From NCBI RefSeq assembly GCF_900115635.1, contig NZ_FOXE01000013.1, forward strand, positions 1 through 64,000: a stretch of DNA of 64,000 bases. Direction: 5' to 3'. Shown piece by piece: positions 34,223 to 43,755 of this stretch. Origin of the DNA: Oscillibacter sp. PC13 (GTDB lineage Bacteria > Bacillota > Clostridia > Oscillospirales > Oscillospiraceae). The position numbers and the translations under genes were made by a program. The notes below the pieces were generated by a model that saw nothing but the letters and a program-made list of their open reading frames with translations, ran no database searches and was not told where the DNA came from. Numbering within the stretch: position 1 is the stretch's first letter; every line of letters begins with the position of its first letter.

Positions 34223-35041
34223 TCAGGAGATTGGTGTGAGTTGAATCAAAACCAGCTCCGGTCGGTTAAAAATGCGGGGGACCTTCGTGCTCTCCCTGGC
34301 CAATCCCCGGCTGACAACCAGCGTCGTGTCATTCATATCATATCGGCCCCCGGCGTATGTGGGAAAAAATCCCTGTCCTGGAGCGTAGAGACCGTTTAAA
34401 AAAACAGGAATCCGCCATTGCCCGCCGTGGGCATGGCCGGATACGATCAGATCAAACGCGTATTGGCGGTAAGTCTCAATTCCCTCTGGCCGGTGGGCCA
34501 TCAGGATGGTAAACATGTTCTCGTCCAGCGTTTCTCCAACCTGGGCCAGCTGAGCATCCAGCGCTCCGGACTCCGGGTCGTCCACACCGCCGATCCGGAT
34601 AACCTGCCCATTGGCGGTGGAAAAGCACATAGAAGCCCCCCGCAGCGGAATCACGCCATATTGCTCCATGGTCCGGCAGATTCGCTCCGTCTCTCCGGCC
34701 CACCACTCGTGATTGCCGGTGACATAGAAGCAGGGATAATCTGCAGCCAGCGCAGAAATCGCCGTCCAGGCGTTTTCCTCCGGCAGCATGTCGTCCACAA
34801 TGTCCCCTGCCAGTAGCACCGCATCGGGGGACTGAGCCTTCACCGCATCCAGCAGTTCCCGCTGATCTTCGCCGTAAGCACAGCTGTGCAGATCCGCAAG
34901 CACCGCCAGCCGGATCTCCTGCTCTAGCTTCTCCGTGGAGATCTCATACGTCACCATCCGCAGCCGGGTGTCCAGTGCTGCCGCCAGAAAAAGCAAAAAT
35001 ACGCCGCACGCAGCAACAGTATACAAGGCTTTTCGCTTCAC
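34223..35041 (-). CDS. Membrane-anchored metallophosphoesterase (YaeI/YkuE-like)
   Basis: 272 residues with an N-terminal membrane segment (ALYTVAACGVFLLFLAAAL) and a calcineurin-like domain: DLHSC near 50, GDIVDD near 80, GNHEWW near 110, SGHAHGGQ near 209. Related YkuE/YaeI enzymes act at the cell surface on lipid or phosphodiester substrates; the substrate here is unknown. Its start overlaps the ecfT stop by four bases (ATGA), so it is coupled to the ECF transporter operon. Confidence 0.9.
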   Translation of the reverse strand: MKRKALYTVAACGVFLLFLAAALDTRLRMVTYEISTEKLEQEIRLAVLADLHSCAYGEDQRELLDAVKAQSPDAVLLAGDIVDDMLPEENAWTAISALAADYPCFYVTGNHEWWAGETERICRTMEQYGVIPLRGASMCFSTANGQVIRIGGVDDPESGALDAQLAQVGETLDENMFTILMAHRPEGIETYRQYAFDLIVSGHAHGGQWRIPVFLNGLYAPGQGFFPTYAGGRYDMNDTTLVVSRGLARESTKVPRIFNRPELVLIQLTPIS

Positions 35042-35844
35042 AGCCCAAACTGTCTCAGAACGAGTACTCCTGCGGTGATGGCACCGCCCAAAAACAAGGC
35101 GATCCAGTCCCGCCGGGCGTACTGGAGCACATGGAGCTTGGTCCGCCCCTCACCGCCGTGATAGCAGCGGCACTCCATGGCCACCGCCAGCTCGTCCGCC
35201 CGGCGGAAGGCACTGATAAATAGCGGCACCAGAATAGGAATCAGGGCCTTGGCCTTCTGCATCAGGTTTCCGCTTTCAAAATCCGCGCCGCGGGCCTTCT
35301 GGGCGGACATGATCTTATCCGTCTCCTCAATCAGCGTCGGGATAAACCGCAGAGCGATGGACATCATCATGGCCAGTTCATGAACCGGGACATGAAGCTT
35401 CTTCAGGCCGTTCAGCAGCCGCTCCAGTCCGTCGGTCAGGCTGATGGGACTGGTGGTATAGGTCATCAGGAAGGTACCCATAATCAGCAGCATAATCCGC
35501 AGCACCATGAAAATGGCGTTGTGCAGTCCGGTATCCGAAATATGCACCGGCCCCCACTCCACCAGATACCGGGTGCCGGGGGTGAAAAACAGATTCAGAA
35601 GGCCGGTAAAGAGAATGATAAACAGGACCGGCTTCAGTCCCCGCACCAGTGCCTTGACGCCGACCCTGGAAATCCGGACACAAACCGCCAGCGTCAGCGC
35701 CAAAAGGCCGTAGGAAACCACGCTTTTGGCGCAGAACAGTGCGATGATATACAGCGTCACCAGTAAAATTTTCGTTCTGGGGTCCAGTTTGTGGGCCGCG
35801 GTGTCGCCGGGGAAAAACTGTCCAAGGGTAATGTCCTTCAGCAT
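35038..35844 (-). CDS. ecfT: ECF transporter transmembrane subunit EcfT
   Basis: 268 residues, about five to six helices. It begins with the typical GQFFPGDTAAHKLDPRTKIL motif and contains the conserved coupling helices with SAQKARGADFES and FISAFRRADELAVAMECRCY (the ARG/X-R-A motifs that contact the ATPases). It is the shared scaffold of vitamin and cofactor importers. The ATG overlaps the ecfA2 stop by seven bases. No substrate-binding S component is in the window, so this is a group II (modular) ECF system. Confidence 0.95.
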   Translation of the reverse strand: MLKDITLGQFFPGDTAAHKLDPRTKILLVTLYIIALFCAKSVVSYGLLALTLAVCVRISRVGVKALVRGLKPVLFIILFTGLLNLFFTPGTRYLVEWGPVHISDTGLHNAIFMVLRIMLLIMGTFLMTYTTSPISLTDGLERLLNGLKKLHVPVHELAMMMSIALRFIPTLIEETDKIMSAQKARGADFESGNLMQKAKALIPILVPLFISAFRRADELAVAMECRCYHGGEGRTKLHVLQYARRDWIALFLGGAITAGVLVLRQFGL

Positions 35845-36704
35845 GCCGCACCGCCTTTCCGGGCAGCCAGCAGCTCCTGCTCCAGTGCCCGCACGGTGTA
35901 CACCGCCGGATCGATGGGCAGCCCCTTTTCTTTCAGCCGCATGGCAATGCGTGTCACCTGAGGCACATCCAGTCCGGCAGAAATCAGCTCGTCCGCCCTG
36001 GCAAAGACCTCTTGGGGCGCACCGCTCATCAGCACGTGGGCGGATTTCAATACCAGAATCCGATCCACATTCTGGGCAATTTCGTCCATGCTGTGGCTCA
36101 CCAGAATGATGGTCCGCTTCTTGTTCCGGTGGTAGTCCCGGATATTGGCCAGCAGGTTTTCCCGTCCCGCCGGATCCAGTCCGGCGGTGGGCTCGTCCAG
36201 AATCAGCACCTGCGGCTCCATGGCTATGACACCCGCCAGAGCCACCCGGCGCTTCTGACCGCCGGAGAGCTCAAATGGGGACTTGAACAGCTGATCGTCC
36301 CGGATACCCACCAGTCTGGCAGCCTCCCGGACACAGTGATCCAGTTCCTCCCCGGTTTTTCCCATATTGGCGGGGCCAAATGCAATATCCTTATACACAG
36401 TCTCCTCAAAGAGCTGGTACTCCGGATACTGGAACACCAGGCCTACCTGAAATCGGACATCCCTGATTTTTTTTGGTTCCGCCCAAATATCCTTCCCATT
36501 CAGCAGAATCTGGCCGGAGGTGGGCTTCAAAAGGCCGTTCAAATGCTGAATCAGCGTGGACTTGCCGGAGCCGGTGTGTCCGATGATCCCCAGAAACTCT
36601 CCGCTGTACACATCAAAACTCATATCCTCCACCGCACTGCGCTGGAAGGGAGTCCCCACGCCGTAAGTGTGGGTCAGATGTTTGATTTGTAAAATTGATT
36701 CCAA
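35838..36704 (-). CDS. ecfA2: ECF transporter ATPase EcfA2
   Basis: 288 residues with Walker A GHTGSGKST, Q-loop (LVFQYPEYQLF, typical of EcfA2), signature LSGGQKRRV, and Walker B VLILDEPTAGLDP. I chose a TTG start at 36704, where the conserved LESILQIKHLTHTYG begins and AAGGA lies ten bases upstream. An ATG at 36776 that overlaps the ecfA1 stop (ATGA) would add 24 residues without similarity; coupling favours it, domain boundaries favour the TTG. The true start is unresolved. Confidence 0.92.
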   Translation of the reverse strand: MESILQIKHLTHTYGVGTPFQRSAVEDMSFDVYSGEFLGIIGHTGSGKSTLIQHLNGLLKPTSGQILLNGKDIWAEPKKIRDVRFQVGLVFQYPEYQLFEETVYKDIAFGPANMGKTGEELDHCVREAARLVGIRDDQLFKSPFELSGGQKRRVALAGVIAMEPQVLILDEPTAGLDPAGRENLLANIRDYHRNKKRTIILVSHSMDEIAQNVDRILVLKSAHVLMSGAPQEVFARADELISAGLDVPQVTRIAMRLKEKGLPIDPAVYTVRALEQELLAARKGGAAC

Positions 36705-36772
36705 GTTTTCTCGTTCCTTCCGCGCCGCTGCAGATTCCCAATGTCTGCGGGGGCAGTCTTCTGTGCGGCCAT

Positions 36773-37642
36773 TCATTTTACGGCAACGGCGTGGGCAATG
36801 GCATCTGCACACTCCTCCACCGTCAAAGCATCCAACGGTACGTCCAGCCCGTCCTTCCGCAGCCTGTCCAGCAAATCCACGGTGTCCGGCACGGTCAGGC
36901 CCATATTTCGCAGCGCTTCAATCCGCGTAAAAACCTGCCGTGGGGTGCCGTCCATGGTCACCTTTCCGTTGTCCATCACCACCACTCGGTCGGCATCCTC
37001 TGCCTCATTCATGTGATGGGTAATCAGCACCACAGTCATTCCCTTTTCCCGGTTCAGGCGGTGGATAGTAGACAGCACTTCCTGCCGCCCGATGGGATCC
37101 AGCATGGCAGTGGCCTCATCCAGCACAATACAAGCCGGCTCCATGGCAATCACGCCCGCAATGGCAATCCGCTGCTTCTGTCCGCCGGAGAGCAGATGGG
37201 GCGCATGGCGGACAAACTCGCTCATCCCCACTGCGGCCAGCGCATTGTCCACCCGCCGCCGGATTTCCGCGCTGGGAACGCCCAGGTTTTCCGGGGCGAA
37301 GGCGATGTCCTCCTCCACCACATTGGCCACAATCTGGTTATCCGGGTTCTGGAACACCATACCAACCCGCTGCCGAATTGCCAGCAGCAGGTGCTCATCT
37401 GCGGTATCCATACCCTCCACGTAGACCTTGCCTCCTGCCGGCAGCAGAACGCCGTTAAAGGTCTTGGCCAGCGTGGACTTACCGGAGCCGTTGTGCCCCA
37501 GTACCACCACAAAACTCCCCTGTTCGATTTCCAGATCCACATCTTGCAGGGCGAATATCTGCGCTTCCCCCTCCATGGCGGGATAAGCATATTTTAAATT
37601 TTCCGTTTGTATCATGGTTGCCATTGTTGTTTCACTTTCCAT
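36773..37642 (-). CDS. ecfA1: ECF transporter ATPase EcfA1
   Basis: 289 residues with Walker A GHNGSGKST, Q-loop (MVFQNPDNQIVANVVEED, the EcfA1 type), LSGGQKQRIAIAG, and VLDEATAMLDP. It pairs with EcfA2 and EcfT in the energy-coupling module that drives import of vitamins by interchangeable S components. Either of two near ATGs (37642 or 37624) may start it. It is the first gene of the ecfA1-ecfA2-ecfT-phosphoesterase array. Confidence 0.95.
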   Translation of the reverse strand: MESETTMATMIQTENLKYAYPAMEGEAQIFALQDVDLEIEQGSFVVVLGHNGSGKSTLAKTFNGVLLPAGGKVYVEGMDTADEHLLLAIRQRVGMVFQNPDNQIVANVVEEDIAFAPENLGVPSAEIRRRVDNALAAVGMSEFVRHAPHLLSGGQKQRIAIAGVIAMEPACIVLDEATAMLDPIGRQEVLSTIHRLNREKGMTVVLITHHMNEAEDADRVVVMDNGKVTMDGTPRQVFTRIEALRNMGLTVPDTVDLLDRLRKDGLDVPLDALTVEECADAIAHAVAVK

Positions 37643-37686
37643 CGTTTTCCGGCTGTTTTGGAGTTGCCGTTTCTTTCAAATACAAA

Positions 37687-38550
37687 TTACTCTGAAAACC
37701 AACGCCCTGTTGCGCCGCAGGGCAGGGCCAGCCCCGTCTCCGTCACCGGAAGGCCCAACTCGTCCCAGGTGCACTTTCCGCCGTATTTCTCTGCCACCAG
37801 CAGGTGCAGCAAATACCCCAGCACAGAGGGGGCCAGGCCAGTGGTATAGGAATTGATCAGTACAAACAGGGGTTTGTCCGACAGCACGCCAGCGCATAGC
37901 TTGACAAAATCGTAAAGGTTGTCCTCCAGTTTCCAGACCTCGCCGCCGGGTCCCCGCCCGTAGGAGGGCGGATCCATGATGATGGCGTCATAGGTCTTTC
38001 CCCGCCGGATCTCCCGCTCCACAAATTTGCCGCAGTCGTCAATGATCCAGCGAATGGGTGCGTCCTCCAGACCGGAGAGCTTCGCATTCTCCTTGGCCCA
38101 GGCCACCATGCCCTTGGCCGCGTCCACATGGCATACGCTGGCGCCCGCCTTGGCACAGGCCACGGTAGCGCCGCCAGTGTAGGCGAACAGATTCAATACC
38201 CGGATGGGCCGGTCAGCGCGTCGGATTTTCTCCATGGCAAAGTCCCAGTTCACCGCCTGCTCCGGAAAGAGTCCCGTATGCTTGAAGTTCATGGGCTTTA
38301 CCTGAAAGGTCAAATCTCCATAATGAATTTTCCAGCTCTCTGGAAGCGCCTTTTTTTCCCAATGGCCTCCGCCGGACTGAGACCGGAGGTATCGACCGCC
38401 CGCCCGCTTCCAGGCAGGATTTTTTCTTGGGCTCTCCCAGATCGCCTGAGGGTCCGGGCGCACCAGAAGCTGCTTATCCCAGCGTTCCAGCTTTTCTCCG
38501 CCCCCACAGTCCAAAAGTTCATAATCCTGCCATTGATCCGCGATCCACAT
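37687..38550 (-). CDS. Class I SAM-dependent methyltransferase (RlmI/RlmK-like)
   Basis: 287 residues. The Rossmann SAM site is RVLNLFAYTGGATVACAKAG and the catalytic-type motif is AIIMDPPSYGRGP (DPPxF/Y as in rRNA m5C and RlmK/RlmI enzymes). The N terminus lacks an obvious PUA domain, so it is shorter than RlmI. A target in 23S rRNA is likely from the family but not proven. The gene has its own promoter at 38592-38621 and lies upstream of the ecf genes. Confidence 0.88.
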   Translation of the reverse strand: MWIADQWQDYELLDCGGGEKLERWDKQLLVRPDPQAIWESPRKNPAWKRAGGRYLRSQSGGGHWEKKALPESWKIHYGDLTFQVKPMNFKHTGLFPEQAVNWDFAMEKIRRADRPIRVLNLFAYTGGATVACAKAGASVCHVDAAKGMVAWAKENAKLSGLEDAPIRWIIDDCGKFVEREIRRGKTYDAIIMDPPSYGRGPGGEVWKLEDNLYDFVKLCAGVLSDKPLFVLINSYTTGLAPSVLGYLLHLLVAEKYGGKCTWDELGLPVTETGLALPCGATGRWFSE

Positions 38551-38591
38551 AGCTGTTCCTCCGATGTCAACGTTACATAGTAAATCAGTTT

Positions 38592-38621
38592 ATTATACCT
38601 CTTCCGGAAGTTGTTCGTCAA
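38592..38621 (-). promoter_or_regulatory. Promoter of the methyltransferase gene
   Basis: Minus strand: TTGACG (38621-38616), 18-base spacer, TATAAT (38597-38592), 41 bases before the ATG. Confidence 0.65.
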
Positions 38622-38705
38622 TTGTATCCCGCTGGCGATCTGTCAAAAATTTTCTTCAGCACTGAAAACGGTTCGAATCGTCTCGCCGCGAGCGTTATGT
38701 ATCAA

Positions 38706-38737
38706 AAAGCGGGAGCCGTCGTTACCGCTCCCGCTTT
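38706..38737 (-). terminator. Terminator of the activase/HgdB-like/FMN-reductase operon
   Basis: AAAGCGGGAGC (38706-38716) pairs with 38727-38737; on the minus strand it begins one base after the reductase stop codon and ends in TTTTTGAT. Confidence 0.8.
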
Positions 38738-38738
38738 G

Positions 38739-39317
38739 TTATCGTTGTTCCAGCAGTTCCCGCGCAAATGCCCGGGTTCTGTTCTCTTTTCCGCTGTCCA
38801 TGAAGACCGTATCGTAACCCATGTGCCGCTCAGTGTGGCTTCCAAGGTATTGAAGCCCGGAATGCTTTGCATACCGCTGCATCCCCTCGATAAAGAGGTC
38901 GGCTCCCTTCTCCGGCGGATAACCGCAGGTCAGAAGCAGCGCCATAGCCTTCCCCTTCCAAAGGGAGGGGCCTCTCTTCTCTCCATAGAACTTGTTCATA
39001 CCATACACCAGCCGATCCAGCAAGGCCTTCATTGGCGGTGTACAATACCAGGAATAGATGGGTGTTGCCAGTACCAGAAGGTCGCTGCAAAAAATGCTGT
39101 CGGCAATCTCCTGCACATCATCCTTCTGGCTGCAGCCAAACACATCCCACGAGCTCTGACAGCTCCGGCAGGCACAGCAGGGCCGAATTGTCCGATCATA
39201 GAGGCAAACCATCTCCACCTCCATCCCGCCGCCGCGCAGTTCTCTGCAAAAGGGAGCCAGCAGGGCGGCTGTGTTGCCATGCTGGCGGGGACTGCCCATT
39301 AAAATCAGAGCCTTCAT
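38739..39317 (-). CDS. NADPH-dependent FMN reductase / flavodoxin-fold oxidoreductase
   Basis: 192 residues. The start MKALILMGSPRQHGNTAALL has the FMN phosphate loop GSPRxxGNT, and LLVLATPIYSWYCTPPMKALLDRL is the second FMN-binding loop. The CCACRSC cysteine cluster near residue 47 is shared with iron-sulfur flavoprotein relatives and could hold a cluster (C47, C48, C50, C53), but it lacks the exact Isf spacing that I remember. Its start overlaps the HgdB-like gene by four bases, implying a joint redox role. Confidence 0.88.
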   Translation of the reverse strand: MKALILMGSPRQHGNTAALLAPFCRELRGGGMEVEMVCLYDRTIRPCCACRSCQSSWDVFGCSQKDDVQEIADSIFCSDLLVLATPIYSWYCTPPMKALLDRLVYGMNKFYGEKRGPSLWKGKAMALLLTCGYPPEKGADLFIEGMQRYAKHSGLQYLGSHTERHMGYDTVFMDSGKENRTRAFARELLEQR

Positions 39318-40663
39318 AAAACAGCGGCTCCCTTCGACTTTGCCGGCCGAATCATCTTTTGCGGCAGGGGAGCAGGCTTTGGTTCCTGTCGCTCCGGGGA
39401 GGGTGTCTGCTTCGGCAGCCGCTCCCGGGCAACCGCCAGCATCAGCTTGATACGGTTTTCCTGGTTCACACGGGTGGCACTGGGATCATAGTCAATGGGG
39501 GTAATGTTGGCCTGGGGATACAACTCCCGGATCTTGTTGATCATTCCCTTGCCGCAGATGTGGTTGGGCAGGCATCCAAACGGCTGGGCACAGACAATGT
39601 TCTCATAGCCCGCCCTGACCAGTTCAATCATCTCAGCGGTCAGCAGCCAGCCCTCGCCCATCTTGTCGCCTGTGGAAATCACGCCGTCCGCCAGCTTCAC
39701 CAATTCCCGGAAAGGTAGCGGTGCGTGGAAGCCATTGTCCTGCAGCACCTGAATCATAACGTGCTCCATACGTTCAATGTACTTCAAAATCACATCGGAA
39801 ACGTGTTTTTCCAAAAAACTGCCTCCATACAGCCTTGCGGTTTCCGAGGGGTTGTATGCGCAGTACTGCACGAAGCCCATCAGCCCCGGCAGGTTGACCT
39901 CACAGTCTTGATCGGCCAGAAAATTTTCCAAATCGTTGTTGCCCAATGGGGAGTATTTGACATAGATCTCTCCCACCACACCGACCTTCACCTTCGGCAC
40001 CCGGTGTACGGGAATCGCGGCAAAGTCCGCGGCAATTCGGGGCATGGCGGCCTTGATTTCCCTCTGAGAGTAGCCCTTATCCTGACGCACCCAGCCGCAG
40101 ATGGTGTCCAGCCATTGTTTCTGCAATGCAACGGCAGTACCCCTGCGGAGTTCATAAGGCTCCGTCTGGGCCTTCAAAGCCACAAGCAGATCACCGTAAT
40201 AAATAGCCGCCAGCAGCTTGCGCATAAAGGGCACGGTCATGGGAAAGCCGGAGTCCTTCTCAAGGCCGGAGAAGTTCAGGCTTACCACCGGCACCTGGGG
40301 ATAACCTGCCTTTACCAAGGCCTTCCGCAGCAGATGGATGTAGTTGGACGCCCGGCATCCACCGCCGGTCTGGGTAATAATCAAGGCCGTATGATCCAAG
40401 TCGTATTTCCCGGATCCCAATGCATCCAGGAACTGGCCGATGACCAGCAGCGCCGGATAGCAGGTGTCGTTGTGGACATATTTCAGTCCCAGCTCGCAAA
40501 CCTGGCTTCCGCAGTTTTCCAGCAGTTCGCAGGTATATCCCGCCTGCTCCATGGCCGCCGCCAAAATCCGGAACTGAACGGGAGCCATGTTTGGAATGAG
40601 AATCTTATGAGTCTTTTTCATATCCGGAGTAAATTTTGGGTAGTTTTGAAATGACAGATCCAT
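39314..40663 (-). CDS. HgdB/BcrC-like protein related to 2-hydroxyacyl-CoA dehydratase and activase C-terminal family (DUF2229-type partner)
   Basis: 449 residues. The segments LIPNMAPVQFRILAAAMEQAGY, YVHNDTCYPALLVIGQFLDAL and IITQTGGGCRASNYIHLLRK resemble the 2-hydroxyglutaryl-CoA dehydratase D-component fold that binds 4Fe-4S clusters; cysteines in DTCYPA, GGGCRA and FGCLPNHICGKG are likely ligands. In genomes it typically neighbours or is fused to the large activase, as here (three-base gap). No acyl-CoA dehydratase subunits or CoA-transferase are nearby, so its substrate is unknown. Confidence 0.85.
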   Translation of the reverse strand: MDLSFQNYPKFTPDMKKTHKILIPNMAPVQFRILAAAMEQAGYTCELLENCGSQVCELGLKYVHNDTCYPALLVIGQFLDALGSGKYDLDHTALIITQTGGGCRASNYIHLLRKALVKAGYPQVPVVSLNFSGLEKDSGFPMTVPFMRKLLAAIYYGDLLVALKAQTEPYELRRGTAVALQKQWLDTICGWVRQDKGYSQREIKAAMPRIAADFAAIPVHRVPKVKVGVVGEIYVKYSPLGNNDLENFLADQDCEVNLPGLMGFVQYCAYNPSETARLYGGSFLEKHVSDVILKYIERMEHVMIQVLQDNGFHAPLPFRELVKLADGVISTGDKMGEGWLLTAEMIELVRAGYENIVCAQPFGCLPNHICGKGMINKIRELYPQANITPIDYDPSATRVNQENRIKLMLAVARERLPKQTPSPERQEPKPAPLPQKMIRPAKSKGAAVL

Positions 40664-40666
40664 GGC

Positions 40667-43594
40667 TCACGCCTCCTCTCGTATTTCATTCTGCTCATCC
40701 AGTGCGGCAAAAAGGCTTCTCAGCCGGATCCGTACCGCACCCAGGTTCGTAATCTCGTCGATTTTCAGTTGGGTGTACAGCTTGCCGCCCGCCTGCAAAA
40801 TTTCTCTGGTCTCATCTGTGGTAATGGCATCCACCCCGCATCCGAAGCTCACCAGCTGCACCAGGTCCATGTCAGGCTGTGTACAGCAGTATTTTGCCGC
40901 CGCATACAGCCGGGAGTGATATGTCCACTGGTTCAGCACCGTGGTGGGGAATTTCTCCACCCGGTCAGAGATGGAGTCCTCTGTCACGACTGCCGCACCG
41001 AACTGTGTAATCAGGGTGTCAATGCCGTGGTTCACCTCCGGATCCACATGGTAGGGCCGTCCCGACAGCACAATGACGCGGCGTCCCTCCGCCCGGGCCT
41101 GATCGATGATTCTGGCCCCTTCCTTCCGAATCTGAGCCATGTGATTGGTATATTCCGCATAGGCCGCATCAGACGCCTCCCGCACCTCCGCCTTGGAGAT
41201 ACCCGGGAAGTATCTGCCCAAAATTTCATGGATCTTCCGGTTGAAGTCCTTGGGCCGGTGGAGCCCCACATAGTCATAAATAAACCGGGTCTCCTTTACT
41301 TCCGGACAGTTTCCGGCAATGACCTCGGGATAATAAGCCACCACCGGGCAGTTGTAGTGGTTGTCTCCCAGCCCTTCGTCAATGTTGTATGTCATACAGG
41401 GGTAGAAAATGGCGTCCAGGCCAAGCTTGCTGAGAAACCGGATGTGTCCGTGGGCCAGTTTCGCCGGGAAGCAGGCGGTGTCGCTTGGAATCGTCCCCTG
41501 TCCTTTCAAATACAGATCCCGGCTGGAGAGTGGGCTGTGATACACAGAAAAGCCCAATTTTGTGAAAAAGGTATGCCAGAACGGGAACAGCTCCCATAGA
41601 TTCAAACACAATGGAATTCCAAGCCTGCCGCGTCTGCCGGGCACCGGCTTATAGTTTAAAATGAGCTTCCGTTTGTATTCGTACAGGTTCCGTTCCCCAG
41701 TATCCGCCTTTCCGGTGATGGGCCGGTCGCAGCGGTTTCCGCTGATAAAAGTGCCGCCGTCAGCAAAGGTGTTGATGGTCAGCTGGCAGTTGTTGCCGCA
41801 GCGTCCGCAGATCTCGCTGCGGGTCTCCTGCCGGAAGCCCGCCATTGCCTCCCGATCCAACAGGCTGCTGACCTGGCCGGCCCGCGTCTTCCCCCGGCCA
41901 TACAGCGCCGCTCCATAGGCGCCCATAAGTCCGGCGATATCCGGGCGGATCACCTCCGCCCCCATCTCCTTCTCAAAGGCCCGGAGCACTGCTTCATTAT
42001 AAAAGGTACCGCCCTGGACAACGATATTCCGCCCCAGTTCCTCCGGAGATGAGGCGCGAATGACCTTATAGATGGCGTTTTTCACCACGGAGATGGAGAG
42101 GCCCGCAGAGATATTTTCAATGGTGGCGCCGTCCTTCTGGGCCTGCTTTACGCTGGAATTCATAAACACCGTGCACCGGCTGCCAAGATCCACAGGCCGG
42201 TCCGCAAACAGCCCCAGCCCAGCAAACTCTCTCACATCATATCCCAGCGCCTGGGCAAAGGTCTGCAGGAAACTGCCGCAGCCAGAAGAACAGGCCTCGT
42301 TTAAAAAGATGTTGCTGATGGCCCCATCCTCAATTTTGAAGCATTTCATATCCTGGCCGCCGATATCGATGATGAAGTCCACATTAGGCAAAAAGTGCCG
42401 GGCGGCTGTGAAGTGGGCCACCGTCTCCACCACACCGTAGTCTGCGTGGAAGGCAGCCTTTGCCAAATCCTCTCCATATCCCGTGGTGGTGACGGAGGCC
42501 ACATGGAGGGCCGGATGCTCATCATAGAGGGTCTGCAGCACCTCCCGGATCAGCGGTACAGGATTGCCCAGATTCGGCCGGTAGTCGGTAAAGAGGATTC
42601 GCGCCTCTTGATCCATCACCACCAGCTTCACGGTGGTGGAGCCAGAGTCAATCCCGATATGCACCGGAGCGGCGTAGTCTGCCGTAAAGGGCACCCGCGG
42701 CACCGTGGACTTGGCATGGCGCGCCTGAAACATCCGATATTCCTCTTGATCCGCAAACAGGGGCGGCTGGCTGCGGTAGGTTTCTGCCGCGCCCTTCTCC
42801 CGCAAGCGGTCCGCCACTTTGTTCAGATCAAACCTCTGATCTGCGTAAAAGGCAGCGCCCATTGCCACGAACAGCAGGCTGTTCTCCGGGCAGACGCCAG
42901 CTACTCCCAGTGTTTTGTCAAAACTCTCCCGCAGGCAGCGTGAAAAAGTCAGGGGTCCGCCCAGATACAGGATGTTCCCATGAATGGGACGTCCCTGGGC
43001 CAAGCCTGCAATGGTCTGGTTCACCACCGCCTGATAGATACTGGCGGCAATATCCTCCGCCTTTGCTCCTTGGTTAATCAGGGGCTGTATATCGCTTTTG
43101 GCAAATACGCCGCATCTGGAGGCAATTGTGTACGTCTTTTCCGCCCTCTGGGCGGCAAGGTCCATTTCGTCGGCTCCCATTTTCAGAAGGGTCGCCATTT
43201 GGTCAATGAATGCTCCTGTACCGCCGGCACAGGAGCCGTTCATCCGCACCTCCATGCCGCCCGTCAAAAACAGGATCTTTGCATCTTCGCCGCCCAGCTC
43301 GATGATCACATCCGTGCCGGGAGTCAGCCGATTGGCTGCCACACGGGTAGCAAAGACCTCCTGTACAAAAGGGACTCCCACACTCTCAGCCATACCCATG
43401 CCGGCAGAACCGGAAACTGCAAATTCTGCTCTTCCGCCCGGAACATATAAATCTGCCATGCGGCGCAGCAGTTCTTCTGATTTTTCCAGGATATGGCTGA
43501 AATGCCGTTCATATGTACTATAAATTATATTGTCCGTGTCATCCAGCACCACGCATTTAATGGTGGTAGATCCCACGTCAAGGCCCACTCTCAA
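40667..43594 (-). CDS. Large double-ASKHA acyl-CoA dehydratase activase-like protein
   Basis: 975 residues. Two BadF/BadG/BcrA/BcrD (ASKHA) ATPase domains in tandem: the first starts RVGLDVGSTTIKCVVLDD with NGSCAGGTGAFIDQMA, the second HIGIDSGSTTVKLVVMDQ with EACSSGCGSFLQTFAQ. A CGRCGNNCQL cluster near 640 and a DUF2229-like C-terminal third with DTACFPAKLAHGH follow. Members couple ATP hydrolysis to low-potential electron transfer through a 4Fe-4S cluster. The start is TTG at 43594 with an excellent AAGGAGG. The partner reductase gene lies two genes downstream. Confidence 0.9.
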   Translation of the reverse strand: MRVGLDVGSTTIKCVVLDDTDNIIYSTYERHFSHILEKSEELLRRMADLYVPGGRAEFAVSGSAGMGMAESVGVPFVQEVFATRVAANRLTPGTDVIIELGGEDAKILFLTGGMEVRMNGSCAGGTGAFIDQMATLLKMGADEMDLAAQRAEKTYTIASRCGVFAKSDIQPLINQGAKAEDIAASIYQAVVNQTIAGLAQGRPIHGNILYLGGPLTFSRCLRESFDKTLGVAGVCPENSLLFVAMGAAFYADQRFDLNKVADRLREKGAAETYRSQPPLFADQEEYRMFQARHAKSTVPRVPFTADYAAPVHIGIDSGSTTVKLVVMDQEARILFTDYRPNLGNPVPLIREVLQTLYDEHPALHVASVTTTGYGEDLAKAAFHADYGVVETVAHFTAARHFLPNVDFIIDIGGQDMKCFKIEDGAISNIFLNEACSSGCGSFLQTFAQALGYDVREFAGLGLFADRPVDLGSRCTVFMNSSVKQAQKDGATIENISAGLSISVVKNAIYKVIRASSPEELGRNIVVQGGTFYNEAVLRAFEKEMGAEVIRPDIAGLMGAYGAALYGRGKTRAGQVSSLLDREAMAGFRQETRSEICGRCGNNCQLTINTFADGGTFISGNRCDRPITGKADTGERNLYEYKRKLILNYKPVPGRRGRLGIPLCLNLWELFPFWHTFFTKLGFSVYHSPLSSRDLYLKGQGTIPSDTACFPAKLAHGHIRFLSKLGLDAIFYPCMTYNIDEGLGDNHYNCPVVAYYPEVIAGNCPEVKETRFIYDYVGLHRPKDFNRKIHEILGRYFPGISKAEVREASDAAYAEYTNHMAQIRKEGARIIDQARAEGRRVIVLSGRPYHVDPEVNHGIDTLITQFGAAVVTEDSISDRVEKFPTTVLNQWTYHSRLYAAAKYCCTQPDMDLVQLVSFGCGVDAITTDETREILQAGGKLYTQLKIDEITNLGAVRIRLRSLFAALDEQNEIREEA

Positions 43595-43755
43595 GGTTTT
43601 TCCTCCTTCAGGAAAACGGTTACGCTGTCGCAGATGGCAGGTATCCATAAGATATCACATTAGCTTGTATCATACTCTTTTTCGTCTGGATGCGCAATCG
43701 TCAAAATCCCGAAAGGCTGTGAAGAATCTGTTAAAAACTCCGTTTCTTTCCGTGC

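Noticed and set aside
36705-36776. Upstream ATG extension of ecfA2
   Set aside because: The ATGA overlap is attractive, but the 24 extra residues are Arg/Cys/Glu-rich without similarity to EcfA2, and the domain starts right at a TTG preceded by AAGGA. Recorded as an alternative only.
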